Assembly: GCA_021464245.1 (NCBI GenBank)
Contig: JADCRB010000031.1
Span: 2,066,762 to 2,130,761, forward strand
From: Carallia brachiata
Lineage: Eukaryota > Streptophyta > Magnoliopsida > Malpighiales > Rhizophoraceae
Direction: 5' to 3'
DNA length: 64,000 bases
The translations under genes and the position numbers were made by a program. Shown here one piece after another: positions 49,761 through 62,900 of the stretch. The notes beneath the pieces are model-generated. The model saw only the letters and a program-made list of their open reading frames with translations, made no database searches and was not told where the DNA came from. The number at the start of each line of letters is the position of its first letter. Position 1 is the stretch's first letter.

Positions 49761-52700
49761 TGATTTGACAGTTGACTACGTACGTTCTATTGGTTCAAAA
49801 TTCGACAATTGCCATGATTGACTTAGAGATGCTCGCTCAAATCCAACAATATTTGGATGGTAGATTTCTTCCTATAGGTTGGATTGAATGAAACATACAA
49901 ATGAAATTACTATAGCCTCAATATGACAACTAACAGACTCATTATAGTTCTCTTTTTGTTGTTTACACAAAAATTAGACAACCAGAAATTCTCATAAATT
50001 TAAATAATCTCAAAAAAATTCTAATATCAAAACAAAATTTTTTGTACTATACACATAACATTTTATATAATATAAAAAAATAAATACTAAAATCTACTAT
50101 TTCACTATAAATCTGATGTATATTGTTTGAAATGTTATTTTCATAATATAAAACATTTTATGTATAGTATAAAATCATTTTAAATTCAATTAAGTCCATA
50201 AATTTTGAGCTTGTGTAGAATTTCTAAAAAAAAGTAAAATGGTTGAACATCATCTCATGCCAATACTCTTTTTTTTGATCAAAATCTCATGCCTATACTT
50301 TTGGCACGACATGACATAACCAAGCAGCAAAGGGGCTATATATTATAGCTAAAACGTTCGCCAATTAGCATTGCCTTGCAGTTTCACATACGAAGACATT
50401 TGTATTAGCAATTCAAGCATTCCTCGAACCAATTTATTGATTAAAGAGTCCAATTCTTAAAATAATTATACTTTTCGCATATCCTTTAAGAGCAAGCCAA
50501 ACAATCAAAATTGATAGGATAGTCATAAAAATAGGCTAATCGCCTTCCTCCTCTCTCTTTCTCTTTTCATTTTGCTTTTTTTTTTTGGTAACAATAAATG
50601 GGAATTTAATAATACTATTTTACAAACTCATCAAGGAATATTGTGTTGTTTTACTGCGTGCAGTTGGCAAGAGTAGTGACACTAAATTACTGAAAAACAT
50701 ACTCTTAAACCTTAGCAATGGTCATCAAACCATTTCCACAACTATAGGAGGCAAACATATGCTTGGCACCATTAAACGTCTTACTGGAATTTAAACTTAT
50801 GATCCTATAGTATGAATGACTCTGTTAACTATTAGTCCACAACAATCAGTAGTTTTTCATTTTGATTTCTTTCATAACTATTTTCTTCGATTTTGAGTTT
50901 GTTGTTGGTTATGAGATTGACAATCAAAGTCTTTCTTTTTTAGGACTTATTTTACATGAGATGGTTAAAAATTAAAACTTTTAATTAAGAAATTTAAAAT
51001 TTGATCTTCATTCCTCTCTCTTACCAGTCCCCTTCTTATTATAGTAGGGCATTTTCATGATGACCAAAAAAAAATGTCCTCACCTTTCTTCATTTTATGA
51101 GATTTTCGATTTCCTTGAGTATTGATTTGGAGGACTTCTTCGTTACCTACCATTGAAAGCAAATTAGCTTTCAAAGACACTATTATACCAACATAGAATC
51201 TTCACACAAAACCATTTTAAAAAAAAAAAATAAAACAAAAACTGAGTTACTGAGGACCCGTTCGGATTTTGTTTAGATTTTTTGTTCTTTGTTTATTTTC
51301 ATGCAAAAAAACGGAAAATGTGTTTGGCAAACTGCTAGCAGAGAGATAGACGGGATCGAGATGGGGAGAAAGAAAAGAATGTAAGTCTCGCGTGAGATAA
51401 ACACATTTTCTATAAAAAAGATATGTGATTTATATACTATTAGATAAAATGTATAAATAATTAAGGTAAAAAATATATAAAGATATAAAAAATTGATCTG
51501 CGTGTAGCTGCACCCATATGCAAAAGAGATGTAAGCGAGCTACAAAACACATAAGTAACAGCAGATTTTCACGTTCTAATTTTATTTATTTTTAACAATA
51601 ATTTTTCATTATAATTTATAACCCAAGTACACACTACGTATGCCACTTGCCTTTTTTCTTTTTTGGCAGATATTTTTTTCCGAAACACTTATTAGTTTGT
51701 ATTAAAAGTAAATTTTTTATTGAATACTAATATTTTAGATTTGAATAATTGTTATTTTCAAAACATAATAAAAATTATAGATCATATATATATTGACACA
51801 TAGAGCACTTTTTAACGGAATATAAGTAATATAAGTAAGTACACAATTTATTTAATAATATTTGATATTTGTTTGAATTCAAAATCAAACTATTAATATT
51901 ACTTTGTATCAACATGTACTCTAATAAAATTGTACTCTTTCAAATTTCCTAAGAATCCAGCTATAGTGCTATAGAAAATAGACAAGGGACGGACACACAC
52001 TCGGTGATAGGTGTGGGTCTCTCATGATATATGTTTCTTTTTTTATTAAAAAATCTTAGTACGTGCACATAAATAAGTAGAACATACCTACAGACTATTT
52101 AAATAACTGTACAAACAAAAATAACTTTTTTAATAACTGTAAACACATTTTTATTATTACTCATATACATTTATCTTAATTATATGTGCACATCATTAAT
52201 TTTTCTAAAAAAAAATAAATGCGAGATTCACGTTAAAACATATCATACGTCATCTTTTTCCCTCTTTTGTTTTCCCACACTGTCTCTTATCTTTTTCATT
52301 GCTTTAATACTTAAAAAGGAGCAACAACTTAAATATGCAATTTATATATATGGAATGACAACTACAAACAGTGGAACCACAGTCAAAGTTGAACCACCAT
52401 GTGACAATAACTTAAAATAAAATAACAATAAGCAGAGAACGGCCAAGCTCAAAAGTTATAAACAATTGCCAACTTTAGAACAAATTGGACATAATAAATA
52501 CAAAAAAGATTATTAATTACAAATCAAAGGACAGTCCATTCCTTAATGGGCCAGATACCAACTTGGTCAAAACAAAAAAAATAAAAAAAAAGTTGTTATT
52601 GTCACATGGAATCTCCCTTTTTTGTCATGTGACTCACTGCACCCACTCTGACTAATACCTTTTGTTTCACACAATTATTCTATGTACAATTACTTATCCA

Positions 52701-53689
52701 CCCTCAACCCTATTTTTTTTGTTTTTGTCTTTTTCTGTATCCAAAATTTTATTGAATCTCAATTAACCTAATTTAAGTACTATCGATCCTATATTAGAAC
52801 GGTTCTGTCAACACTGTATTTTTTATTCACAAAACTTAAATTCAAATTTTTTAAAAATACGAAATTCTTTACTATATGAACTAAAAGTTGATTCATTTAT
52901 TATCATTAACCCACCCGAAACAAATTTGCCCATCCGATTTATCTGTTCCGACCGAGACAGCCGATACTGCTTGTTGTAGACACGGGGCAAGGAATACCGA
53001 CCCGATATATGAATTCGGACCGGTTTTAAACTTCAAATAAAAAACCTTTTAGGGCCGGATTTGGACCTACATAATTTCTTTAGACAATTTGCCATACGAA
53101 GTACTTAAATTTAATGAGTTGTCAATTGTGTGTACTAATATTAATAAAATATAAAATAATAAAAACAAATATATTTTGATACTTTATATAATGTGATTGA
53201 GCAAAATTGATAATTAATTGTATTTTAATACTTAAGTGTGTATTTTTTACGTGTTTTTTATTATATGTCGTAATCAAAATGTTTTTTAAACAAAGTTATT
53301 AAACTTGATTCGACGAACAATCCAAACAGAAGACTGAGTTAATAAGTCATTGATTCAATCATAATCAATTAATCCGATTAGGTTAATTTTAAATAATTTT
53401 TAATTTTTTTCTTTTATATGTAAAAATAAATTCTTATTTATAATATACTAAACTTTTTTTAAGACGTTAAAATATATTAAAATTTTTTATTTTTTTAAAA
53501 TTTTATTTTAAAAAATAACTCTATCTAATTCAATTAAATTACTGATTAAATATTCAAATAATTTTTAACTAACTCAATCCAATCTGATAGACATGTCATT
53601 AAGTCATTAGTCCCACCGACCAAGTGGGGCTAGATTTTATAACTATGCTTTTAAACTAATAACTATGCTTTCAACACAATAAGCCGCCT
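49761..53689. other. AT-rich intergenic DNA upstream of the TOM1-like gene
   Basis: No gene is supported. The frames at 50585-50794 and 52184-52420 lack domains. 51250-51400 begins GGACCCGTTCGGATTTTG and has TGTTTGGCAAAC, wording typical of eroded MITEs. About 53290-53600 is another A/T-rich, possibly MITE-derived stretch. A third tRNA-like B box may lie on the minus strand near 50790, but it is too weak to annotate. Confidence 0.45.
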
Positions 53690-53973
53690 CTCTCTCTCGA
53701 TCAGCAGATCCTAAAATGGCAGAAGCTTAAAATCAGCGAGAAGGGATCTTCCATGAAAGATACGATTAAAAGAGGTTTGACTAACTTTCTGTCCGTACAC
53801 TTCAAATTACTGAAAAATCCATCCCAGTAACCATTTTCTGTTTAAAGCTTAACAGAGAACATTTCTCTGTCTTTATCCTCCCTCTCTTTCTCTGTCTCTG
53901 TCTCTGTCTCTCTCTCTACTTGTTTGTAGCGAGACAACGTTTAAGAGATAGAGAGTGAAAGAGAAAGTTAGAG
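53690..53973 (+). promoter_or_regulatory. probable 5' leader of the TOM1-like gene, with CT microsatellite and upstream ORFs
   Basis: A CT/GTCTCT-rich tract at 53881-53917 is typical of plant 5' UTRs. Two short upstream frames precede the main ATG: 53716-53730 (four codons) and 53753-53830 (25 residues). Whether they are transcribed depends on the unknown start site. No convincing TATA box was found. Confidence 0.5.
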
Positions 53974-56900
53974 ATGTGTGAATTGGTAAAAGGGTCTTGT
54001 TGCTTTCCAACGGGAGTGGTGGGTGTGAATGTGGGGCTTGCTTGTGTTGATGGCATCATTGCTGCACTCGCATTCACTCAGGTTTGGTTCGTTGGCTCAT
54101 TTTTAAGCTTTACTTGGCAATGTATTGGTTTTTATAGCTGAAAGATTGAAACTTTTGTTTTATGTTTTGGATAATGGTTAACAAGAAGTGGAGAAATTTC
54201 TGTATGAATCAGCTCAGAGTAGGTTTCAGAATTTTAGTGGGGTTTTCTTATTTTCGTTATTTGGAGCCTTTTCTTTGGTGGAGTGCTGGAAATATTGAAG
54301 GAGCAACATTGTGTATCGTTGAAGCCTGGAATGCGGTTCTTTATTGATTTTGATGACTGCTTGAAGGCCAAATTTGTATGTGTTGATGAATTTCTATTCG
54401 GGTTGTTGAGGGGTGGGAGTGTGGGATTGAGAGTTTAATAGTTGAATGGACTTCCATCAGAGTGATATAGTTGCTACTCAAGCGTGGAATGAGATGACGA
54501 GATACATTTTGTAATGGCAAGTGGTCTTCCTTCATGGCATAGGTTCCTCCAAAATGATAATTATGATATACAAAATAACTGATGTTGACCTAACTGCTTG
54601 TTGTCAATGGAATAATGATATCTACCACAACTGAAGCTCCCGACTTTTCCCGACCATCCTCAATGAAATACTAAACACATTTATGAGTCCCTTTCTGCCT
54701 TTATCTGTAGATTCACTCCTTCCTAAAATTGTGAAAATTGTTTTCCATGCGGGATGGTCAGGAAATGTCGAGAGATCGAGTAGTGATCGATAGCATTACT
54801 CTTACATTTGCCAGACCGGGCAATTACAACAGTTCCTAATAACATAGTCGTTCATAATGTTTAATGGTTGGCTATAGAGAAATTTTCATTGTGCAAAGTT
54901 TTCCCACTATGGCTACTGCTACCATTTTTACAATTTATGTTATCTGCTGTGACCTATTTTGCGGCTTAGACCTTTTTGTGTTAGTTCTCCTGTTGCAGGC
55001 ACTAACTCATGTACTTGTGTTTGTATGTGCGTGTGAGAGAGAGAGAGAGAGATTCAGAAAAATGTCATTTGAATTGGCTTTTAAATTGTCAAAAGAAGAA
55101 TAATAAATGACTATTAACTTTTTGCCAATTTGTTGCAGTTAATAAGGATTCACTCGAGGAATGCACAACTTGGCTGGACTCGACAAAAAGTAAGTGATAT
55201 ATTGCTTACTACTGGATCCACTCCACAGATGATATTGAGCTAATTAATTGGCAGCTAGATTAAACCACTATCGTAAGGCAGTTGGAATTTGTGTCTCAAT
55301 TTGATTTCTGACAACTTAAGGCAGAAACTTGTTGAATCTATCTGAACTTGAAGGATTATGCTGATTCCTTTTGACTTGATTGGACTCTTGAAAATGGGAG
55401 TCTCATCTTGTTTACATACTTGCAAATAGAAAATGCATTATAGCAATCAATAATAAATTCTCTGTAGCATAAAATCAACAGCTTGAGCAAATTACTGTGC
55501 TCATAAGGACTTCTTACTTCTTACATGCTTACAGTATATCATTAACGACTATTTATGAGGTTATCTACACCTATCAGTGGAGATAACTATAAAATTATTC
55601 TTGTCTTTGATCATCACAAGCATGAAAGCCCTAATTTTTGTCAGTACCTCTATTTTGTTAATGATTTTGTAGTTTCAATTTTCAAATGATGTGTTCACTA
55701 CCACTATTTTATCCCATAAAATGAAAGAAAATATTTTCCGTTCCAGCTTCTCAGCTGCTGACTCAAGTAACTGTTATCCATTATTGTTAAATAAACTACA
55801 ATGAAATGGCCTCTTAAGAAAGTTCATGTGGGTTAAACACAAAATCTTAAGGTTGAACAATTTAGCCAAGCAACATGTTTTAAACTTGTAAGACACAAAG
55901 GGGAGCATCAATCTTTCAGAATTTCACTGGAATGGCAGGTAGGTTTTGGGTGGGAGACATTGTGTGAATGGTGCATGTGCCATGTACATTTATACCAGAA
56001 TGCATATTTGTGCAATTTCCTTTACCAAATATTTTAGTTCCCATTCTGAGTAACTTGTAAACTTACAGGTGTTTTATATGTTGATTGGCTCCTCTAATAT
56101 AGGTAAGATCTCGCGTTTCTATTTGATATTTCATATTTTAGCTTCAGTTTTCAAGTCCTTCTGTAAGGGCTCATATGGTTTAGTAATAAATTTGGTATTT
56201 ACTTTCATTCTGGTGCTTATACCTTTTACCATTGAGTTATTGGTCACCTTTTCGCATGTCAAGTGATATATTTAGCAGGTTTCTCTATGCAATAAATAAA
56301 CAATTAAGCATAATCTTTGGATCACTCTTATCTTGAAAAGAGATGATATGTCCTTCAAATTTTCCTGTATTGAGCCTCTTGACATGGGAATGATATATCT
56401 CATTTCTCTTCTTGTCCTGTTATTTTGGTCAAGGGATTGCTAAAGAGGGTATTTAGGGTTATATACTTGAGAAAGGAGTTGTATAATTGACCAACAGCAA
56501 AAGTGCCTTTTAGTGGCTGGAACTCAAAAGGCTTGTGGCATGTTACTTGTAGCTGTCACTTCTATAAATGAAAAAATAAGGGGATTTTTTAGAGGTCATT
56601 TGATTACTGAGACAGTATTGAGTTAGCATGTGGGAAAATATAATAAAAATGCTGCCTTGGTGGTTTGAGTTTATAGAATGGTCGGAGCAAGAAGGAAAGG
56701 TAAGTGGCTGCTTACCATGGTTACTCTAAAAAATAATCCAATGCAGAGACAATTGATCTCAAGGCTGAGGCCGGAATAAAACTTCCATCTAATAAATTTT
56801 GACCTTGTAAAATTTACCCAACCCGAAAAAATAGAGCTTGAAAGTTCCTTAAAGACTTTTTTATTTTTTTCGGATTTGTTAGAGAGTAAAAGTTCCATAA

Positions 56901-59900
56901 AGAGTCTAAATTCTAAAATCTGCATAGTATATATGCACTGACCATTTTTATTAGATGAACAGAGCTTCTAAATTTTTTTTTTTTTATTTTTAATCATGTC
57001 ATGCATGATAATGTGAAGATGTCTCCTAGTCCATGGGTGTGGCGTATGCAACCCTGACAATCAGAAAATTGAAGCAATTAGGTTAGCAGATCGAAGACCA
57101 AAGATGAAGATGTATATATAACTGACTTATATGGAAACTGAAATATATTTTATGGATTTATGATATTTCTCGAGTGTCGAGCTGCAGGACAGCATCAGTA
57201 CCCTTGCTTTTATGTTATATTTGTTTTTTCCTATGTTCTAATTGCTGGCATCTCATTTATGGAAAATTTGGATTCTAACGGGTATATTTGTTGTGATTAC
57301 ACTGGCCTATCCCAGCAGTAGTTTCAGATTCACTTTGTCTTTGTTGCAATTGTTAAGGGCTTATATTAGGTAGTCGACATGGCAGTTATTGTAGTTGCAT
57401 AGGTCTTTCTCTCTCTTTCTCTCTCTCTCTCTCCCTCCCTCTCTCTCTGTGTGTGTAATTCCTGAACAGATACATAGTCAGAGGAGAGTTACTGGATAAA
57501 TTAAGAGAGATATTTTGTATGGGTTGCTTAAGATCCAATCCTGAGTGGTCATGTTTTACCAAATTTGCTACAACATTCTGCATTATTTTGTTTTCCTTTT
57601 TTTAGTTTACAAGTCATTTGCCATGTGTATATATTTCCCATTTCTGTGAATTCTGATACTTATGATGAGCGCATAACATTCATTCCTTTTCTTTCTATGT
57701 GTTACCTTGGAATGACAAATTTGATCATGTACATGTATTTTTGGTTTTGATCAGGATTCCTCACTCCTGCCTTTTGCAGGTTACTTTTTATATTTTGTGA
57801 TAACTGTAATTGCTTCTTGTAAGGAGTGGAGATGCTGGTCATATTCTTGTGGGTTTATCTTTATGGGTATGGCTATGGTGTCGATAATTACCAGTTCTCT
57901 GTATTATTTGGCTTTGTAAAACTTTTTAATCAGTATGCATTTGTTTCTACAGCCTTCCCAAGAATTCTATCCTTTGCAGCATTTCTTCTACTTTTATCTT
58001 TCTGGTATGCCTTTTTCACTGAATAAATAAGACATTGTATTTGTGTACCTATGTTTGATTCCTTCAATTCTGGCTGAAGCTGTATGGAATTACTTGGGCT
58101 GAATCATTCTTGTTTCTCTACTTCATATAGGTTTCTCAGAGTGCTTGGCTATTATTTTTTTTTTTTAAATCTCTCGTGCTTTTGTGCTTGTTGCACCAAT
58201 GATAATTGTCATGCTGCAACAGTGATTTGACTAAAGCATAGTAGTGCCCCTTTATCGATCTCATGTACTTTTACGTAGGATTGATCTTTGCCACCAGGGT
58301 GATGACGAAGATCATGAAGAGGATGACTTTAGCTTTCATGAAGCTCTACTAGAAAGGACCATAGATGAGACAAGTTTTGTAAATAGTCACAGAATATGTT
58401 TGCCTTTAAGATCAATCCGTGTTGGAAGCCGTCAAAGAATAGTAATTTGGGTATGGTAATGTTGACAAATAACCTCTATTGTTTTCCCCCATTGCTCACC
58501 TGCTTATATATCTGTATATTCTTGTTAATTAAGTTGCAAAGTTGATGTATTCTTCACAAACTAATAACTTGTATGGAATCATCAGGCCACTGCTCTAGTG
58601 TTTGTTTTGATGATGGTGTTTGCTGTGCTCATCTGGTTTGGGATTGGAAACACTCCCACTGATTCTTCAGTGTTAGCTAAGGTATGGATGTGGGATGATA
58701 TTTTGATTATGTTGTAGATCAGTGCTCTTGTATAGTTACCGCAATTGTTTCTTTGTTTCCCCTTAAAAATGGTTTCTAAAAGTACGTACAACATTGGCTA
58801 TTTGTGGGCTAAATATGACATTTAGGGGACATAGCTTTTGTCCTTCAAAAGTTCAAGATTACTCCACTCTCAACATAAACATGGAATGGGATTCACAACG
58901 TTCAAAAGTTCATAGATTCTGTCTTGTCCAGGCAACCCATCATGTCTCAAGGAAATTAAATCACACAATTCCTTGAAGTGAAAGGCAAGAACCTCTGCAT
59001 GCAAAGTGTTCCTTTTCTGCACTTTGTTGCTTGAACGTAAAGAGTTCAAGGTGAAAAATAAATCCGAATGCTGGATATTTCTGAATCACTACAGAGGAGT
59101 AAGTTTTCACTATCTCTCCTCTCCTCATGCTGAGCCCCATAAAAAAAAGAAAAAAACCTTCGTTTCTCCCTCTTGATCACGTGATGTGGAGGAAGTAGAA
59201 GAGAGGAGGGAGGAAAGGGAGCAACAATTATTAGAACATACAAGGAATAGAAAAACAAAATGGAAAGAAGGAAGAGAAACACTAAATGGGCAAAGGAGGG
59301 GCAATAGAATAGCTCTAATCAGTTCCAACATAAACTAGGATTCCAAAATCACTAACAAATAAACTTCCATAGGAATGCCAATATTGTACAACTAAACAAA
59401 TAATTAAACAACAGAATTTGTATATAAGTCTCTTAAGCTTCTTTATTATTGTGCTATCAATTGTTGACAGACTAAAAGCTTAACACAACAAAAATAAAAG
59501 AAAATATTTGTGTTGCCTATCTTATTGACACTTTCTTTTGTCCGTTCTATTTGTATAAGCTAAAGCCAAATATATAATCAAGTATGAGAGCATTCTATTG
59601 TAATATTCCATTGACATTAGTTGTATATGCAACAATTTAATCTGGCTTCTGGTGTATATATTATAATTGAAGAAGTTATAGTCACCACACAAAATCCTCT
59701 TTGCAAAATGGACAGATGAGACATCGTCCACATCAGTTTTCAAACTTAACATATGAGTCGTCTCAATCATACTTGTCAAAAAGAGTGCCCAGTGCATGAG
59801 GCTACCACACCTTGGGGTTGGAGGAAGGAACAAATTTATGCAACCTTATCCTTGTTTCCTCAAATAGGTTGTTTCCATAAACTTGAACTTGTGTTGTTAC

Positions 59901-62900
59901 ACCCTTACCCTTCCAAAATGCCTATGGACGATGGGATTTGAATCCATGCCCTTGCGAACCAGAGCCTTGGTCCGGCGTTTTAGACCATCTTGCTCCAAAG
60001 CCCTCAATCACGCATGTCAACCTGAAATATTTTACAGTCGTGGCCCAATCTTGAGGGTAATTAAGTGATTGCTCTTTGTAGTTAGCAATGTGAATTCTTC
60101 AAAAGGAGTATCAAGGGTTGCGCATGCCAATTGAAATTTGTCGACTATTGTGCATTTTGTGAATTACTAGTGAAGATGTGTGTAATGGCGGTAATATAAT
60201 GCAGGTATATATAGATATTTTTGCTGCTGCAATGCTGTTTTTGGGATTAGCATTGGCATTCTATGGTGAGTGACTATCATTTTATGCTTGTCTTGCTCAT
60301 TGCCTGCCCCACCCTCCCACCCTCCCACCCACAACAAAAGAAGTGATTATTTTCTGTTTTTATTCTTCAAACTTTTGTCTAGTTCACTAAGTTCTGATCT
60401 TTGTACTATTTGCTAACATGAATTTATTACGCACTAGGCCAGTGATACTTTACAGTAGCGTGTATTGTAATATGAAAAAGCAAAATGCTAAAAAAATGAG
60501 TGTAGTATAGATGAGAATGCTTAGATAGATGTGCAGTCACTCTAGGAAGGTCCAACTAAGAAATGATGATATCTGTGACAAAGTAGAGCCCAACGTATAA
60601 ATGAAGGGGTGGAATTTGTGTTGGTTTGGATATGTCCAATGTATACCAACAAATGCTCCAATGAAGAGGGGTGATCAAATCCAGGTGGATGATGTGAGGC
60701 GAGCAAGAAAGCCCTGGGCTGATTTGAGAATCTTTAGTCAGGAAGGATTTAGAACAATTAGGTCTCATTCCTAACTTAGTGTATAATAGAACGAAATGGC
60801 AAGTAAAGATTCATGTAGCCGGTGTTGTATTATGCATTACATTATGGCATCGAAACTACTATTGTTTTGCCACGCTGTATTCTTAATCATGGTTAATCCA
60901 TTGGTTTTCTTGTGTTCTGCTAAAAAACAACAATTCCTGTTTAGCTTTGCTGTGATTATTACTGTTTTTTCTGGCAAGATTATCATTATATGTTGGTTAT
61001 TTTTCGTTTCACAGTTGAGGCCAGGTGGTTTCACAATACTTTCACTTGCCATGATATATTATTAATCATGGTTAATCCATTGGTTCTCTTGAATTCTGCT
61101 AAAAAAAAAAAACAATTCCTGTTAAGCTTAGCTGCGGTTGGTTACTGTTTTTTCAGGAAAGATTATTCTGATATGTTGATTATTTTTTCGTTTCACAGTT
61201 GAGGCCAGGTAGTTTTACAATACTTAGGGTGATAGTGAAAGCATGGCTGAATTATTTTTACTTTCCATTATCGAAATGGTCTCTATATTCTGCCCTATGT
61301 TGGATGTCAGGGGTACTATTATGCTTAAAAATGAGGAGTGTTAGATTTGAGAGAGCTGCTTCAGAAATTTGGAAGGTATTATCATTTAGACCACTTCTTT
61401 ATCAGCAAAGATGGATTCCTTAGAGGATCTGGTTCAGCTGGAGTGGTGGAAGGCCTATGCCTTCTACTGTGGGGTTTGGGGTTCGAAGCCCAATCCTCTC
61501 CTTCATCTGCCCCCTCTCTAATGATGGGTTACCATCTCCACTGCAGACTAAAAAGGATGGATCCTTACTTACAGAATTAAACCAATGCATATTATCTTGA
61601 TTTTGTGATTTTGTCCTTGGGACTTCCCTCTTTTGGATATCCATTTATGATGGTACTTTAGTCACATTACAATCGCTTCATGACCATGCTTGAGAAATTT
61701 GGTGCGCAGGTTGCAGGTTTGGCTGTTATCTCTGTTATATGTTTCACTTCAAGTGCTTTAGTTGCTTTCTTGCCTAATTTTCCAGTATGTACTTTTTCTG
61801 CTGCGATATTCTTTTCACTTGTATTTCCAATTTATTTTTTCTAAATTCCAAAAGTAATCATGTAATTATGACTGCAGGTCCTTTATTACTGCCAGCAACT
61901 TGACAAGTATACTTCTATTTTACTGATTCTATATTATTTTATAGGTACTTGATGCAGCTTTTCCCTCTGTTGATTTCATCCATTGGATTGACTTTTAATG
62001 TGAAAATCTTTCAATCTTAGCTTAGAAAATGAGGCCCTAATTGTCTTTCCGGATCTTGAAAGATCATAAGTCACTAATGAAACTAGAAGTGAGGAACACC
62101 ACTTAATATGATTTTTTGCAGACTCATTTTTTATTTGATTAGTTTTTTATTCATTCCTGCATTTGTTTTTGTCATTATATTGAACTTCTATGTCTACTGG
62201 TCCTACGTATCCATTGCACATACAATAGGTGGAAGACTATTTTTATTTTTGAAGTCAAAACAGGTCCGACTGCAAATCAGACCGGTTTTTCCGGGTTTTT
62301 GACTGGTTTTAGTGCTGCCTGGTTTTTAAATCAAACTGAAATGGTGGCCTAACTGGTTGACAGTTGAACCGTTCTGACCGAATGGTCTGGTTCGGTTTTG
62401 AAAATGATGTTTTATAGTCAAGTACTGTCAGCTAGAGGTCATGGTTTCAATTCATGGAAACATCTTTCAAAGAAGGATGTAGGCTGCACAATCTGCCTTC
62501 TGAGAGTCTGCAATGCAGAAGCCTCAAGCCTTGCAATGCACATTTGAATAGGGCTAATAAAGGAAGATACAGAGACCCCCAGACGAAAATTGACCCTCTG
62601 GGTGCCGGGGGAGAGGATCTATTTCTCCCATCATGGCCAGCTGGATTAAATTTGAGAGTGCTGTACTGACTTTCCAACCCTTTCATAATTTGTGGATCAC
62701 TCAAACATCAACCTGTCCAACTGTCGGCAATTTAATCTTTTACCAAGCATTTGACAATTTCTAGAATCAATGGCCATTACCATTGGAAACATCTGGCTAT
62801 TTGGGCTAAGCTTTATCATTAAAAGTAAATATTTTATATGTAAGAAGCCTCGGCATTTTTTGGAAACAAAAGCTGATTAGAAGATCCTGGCATGATTTTA

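Noticed and set aside
57380..57460. CT/GT microsatellite frame in intron 3
   Set aside because: Simple-sequence repeat; the Arg/Glu frame on the minus strand is a composition artefact.
59925..60000. Possible functional tRNA-Leu gene
   Set aside because: The loop base before the anticodon is not T, the acceptor stem does not pair convincingly, and the sequence continues into a SINE body.
61420..61644. Minus-strand frame of 74 codons in intron 9
   Set aside because: It overlaps a SINE-like segment and has no domain.
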